This document shows, one piece after another, positions 4,691 to 5,550 of a DNA stretch of 5,550 nt. The DNA is taken from assembly GCA_016840245.1 (NCBI GenBank), contig JAEOST010000355.1, positions 1 through 5,550 on the forward strand. The letters run 5' to 3'. Positions within the stretch are counted from its first letter, which is position 1; every line of letters begins with the position of its first letter. A program made the position numbers and the translations under genes. Under the pieces are notes generated by a model. The model was given only the letters and a program-made list of their open reading frames with translations, ran no database searches and was not told the origin of the DNA. This DNA is from Candidatus Thorarchaeota archaeon (lineage in GTDB: Archaea; Asgardarchaeota; Thorarchaeia; Thorarchaeales; Thorarchaeaceae).

Positions 4691-5550
4691 TTATACAGTT
4701 GCACCATCAGCTTGGATGAATCCAGCACCTTGAGTAGTACTGGCATAACCAAGATCAACAGCTGTGTCCTGAAGATGACCCTCAAGCCATGCAACGCTTA
4801 TTGATCCAAATGCCTCGAACATCAGAGCAAAGACGCCTGAGGTCTGAGGACAGCTGAAGCTTGTACCACTGATGTAGTAGTATCCACCATAGTATGGCAA
4901 AACGAGATTCTCACCTATACCTGTCACGTCGACCTTTCCTCGTGAGGAGAAGTCAGACACAAACACATCAGAGAAATCATTCTCTGGGATATCTGTCCAT
5001 ATACCAGTTAGACCGTAAGAACCTGTGAGGCCAACATAACCTGCTGCTGCAACTGAAGTTGTGTCAGCATAGTTGGCTGGATATGCAGTTGTATCTGCGG
5101 ATGGACCACTGTTACCTGCAGAAGTGCAGACAACAATACCAGCATTTTCAGCATTATCTACAGCATTTGCCAGATTGGTGTTGGTTGCTTCTACACCAAG
5201 AGACATTGAGACAACCATGTTGTATCCACTGAGAGCACCATTCTTGAGAGAACGAGCATAGTCAATACAGTCTGCCCAATTATTGAGTAGTTCAGTTGTA
5301 CTGACGTATCCTGAACCAGACCCACCAGTCCAATAGAGACACCTGAGCATGACTATCTTTGCATCCTCAGCAACACCATTGATCCAGTAGTCTGTTGTGC
5401 TGTCAAGTCGATATCCAATGATGGTTCCAGTCACAGCAGAGCCATGACCCTCTGCGTCCATATCCCACGCAACATTATCTTTACCAAGCTCCTGAGTGTA
5501 GCTTCGACAGTACTCTGTCAGGATGTTCTCCACTGGGAAGTAATCCTGCC
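4691..5550 (-). CDS. Subtilisin-like serine protease (S8), N-terminus cut off
   Basis: The C-terminal 285 or so residues of an S8 subtilase; the frame stays open to the right edge (residues QDYFP lie before a GTG at 5531-5533, so that codon is probably internal). The catalytic His is in GHGSAVTGTIIG (codon 5444-5446). The S1-pocket strand is VVSMSLG, the oxyanion Asn is in TSAGNSGP (codon 5111-5113), and the nucleophile Ser is in SGTSFSCPQTSG (codon 4859-4861). The catalytic Asp, signal peptide and any propeptide would lie beyond 5550. The protein ends at AGFIQADGATV, right after the catalytic fold, with no C-terminal anchor or added domain. Five cysteines are present and might form disulfides. 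Most archaeal subtilases are exported; that is inferred here, since the N-terminus is not visible. All motifs seen are intact, so an active enzyme is expected. Confidence 0.93.
   Translation of the reverse strand, partial: QDYFPVENILTEYCRSYTQELGKDNVAWDMDAEGHGSAVTGTIIGYRLDSTTDYWINGVAEDAKIVMLRCLYWTGGSGSGYVSTTELLNNWADCIDYARSLKNGALSGYNMVVSMSLGVEATNTNLANAVDNAENAGIVVCTSAGNSGPSADTTAYPANYADTTSVAAAGYVGLTGSYGLTGIWTDIPENDFSDVFVSDFSSRGKVDVTGIGENLVLPYYGGYYYISGTSFSCPQTSGVFALMFEAFGSISVAWLEGHLQDTAVDLGYASTTQGAGFIQADGATV

Noticed and set aside
5073..5261. Plus-strand open frame opposite the protease gene
   Set aside because: It is antisense to intact subtilase motifs and resembles a chance Ala/Leu-rich frame.
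5531..5533. GTG codon as the start of the protease
   Set aside because: The frame continues open to the window edge, and the catalytic Asp region expected before the His motif is missing, so the true start lies outside.

Overview
The window looks archaeal and is most plausibly from an Asgard archaeon; a Thorarchaeota-like lineage is my guess from the moderate GC and gene types, and sequence reading alone cannot prove it. The strongest clue is a short, single-OB-fold single-stranded DNA-binding protein of the crenarchaeal SSB / human SSB1 type. Its arrangement (OB domain, acidic linker, Arg/Gly tail) matches the Sulfolobus protein. A C-terminal zinc-ribbon protein, a DUF998-type membrane protein, U-rich terminators and GAGG-type ribosome binding sites also fit an archaeon.

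Layout: a fragment of a plus-strand gene ends at 136. It converges on four minus-strand genes. In order of transcription these are the SSB-like protein (3902 to 3330), a six-helix membrane protein (3179 to 2535), a zinc-ribbon protein of unknown function (2450 to 1437) and a creatinase/Xaa-Pro-peptidase-like M24 protein (1367 to 174). Gaps of 150, 84 and 69 nt, some with hairpins, T-runs or TATA-like sequence, suggest separate or only loosely coupled transcripts rather than a tight operon. A 321-nt divergent spacer (3903 to 4223) separates the SSB gene from a plus-strand bacteriohemerythrin (4224 to 4646). That gene converges on a minus-strand subtilisin-like protease (4691 to beyond 5550), with one strong hairpin between them.

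The genes do not form one obvious pathway. They are a housekeeping DNA-binding protein, an oxygen/iron-binding protein, an exported-type protease, a pita-bread hydrolase and two poorly characterised proteins. I see no CRISPR array, tRNA, rRNA, insertion sequence, phage gene or recognisable defence system. The points most worth a second look are the M24 protein's missing metal ligands, the very Gly-rich repeat tail of the SSB with its perfect 41-bp DNA duplication, the nested inverted repeats ahead of the M24 gene, and dyads in the divergent spacer.
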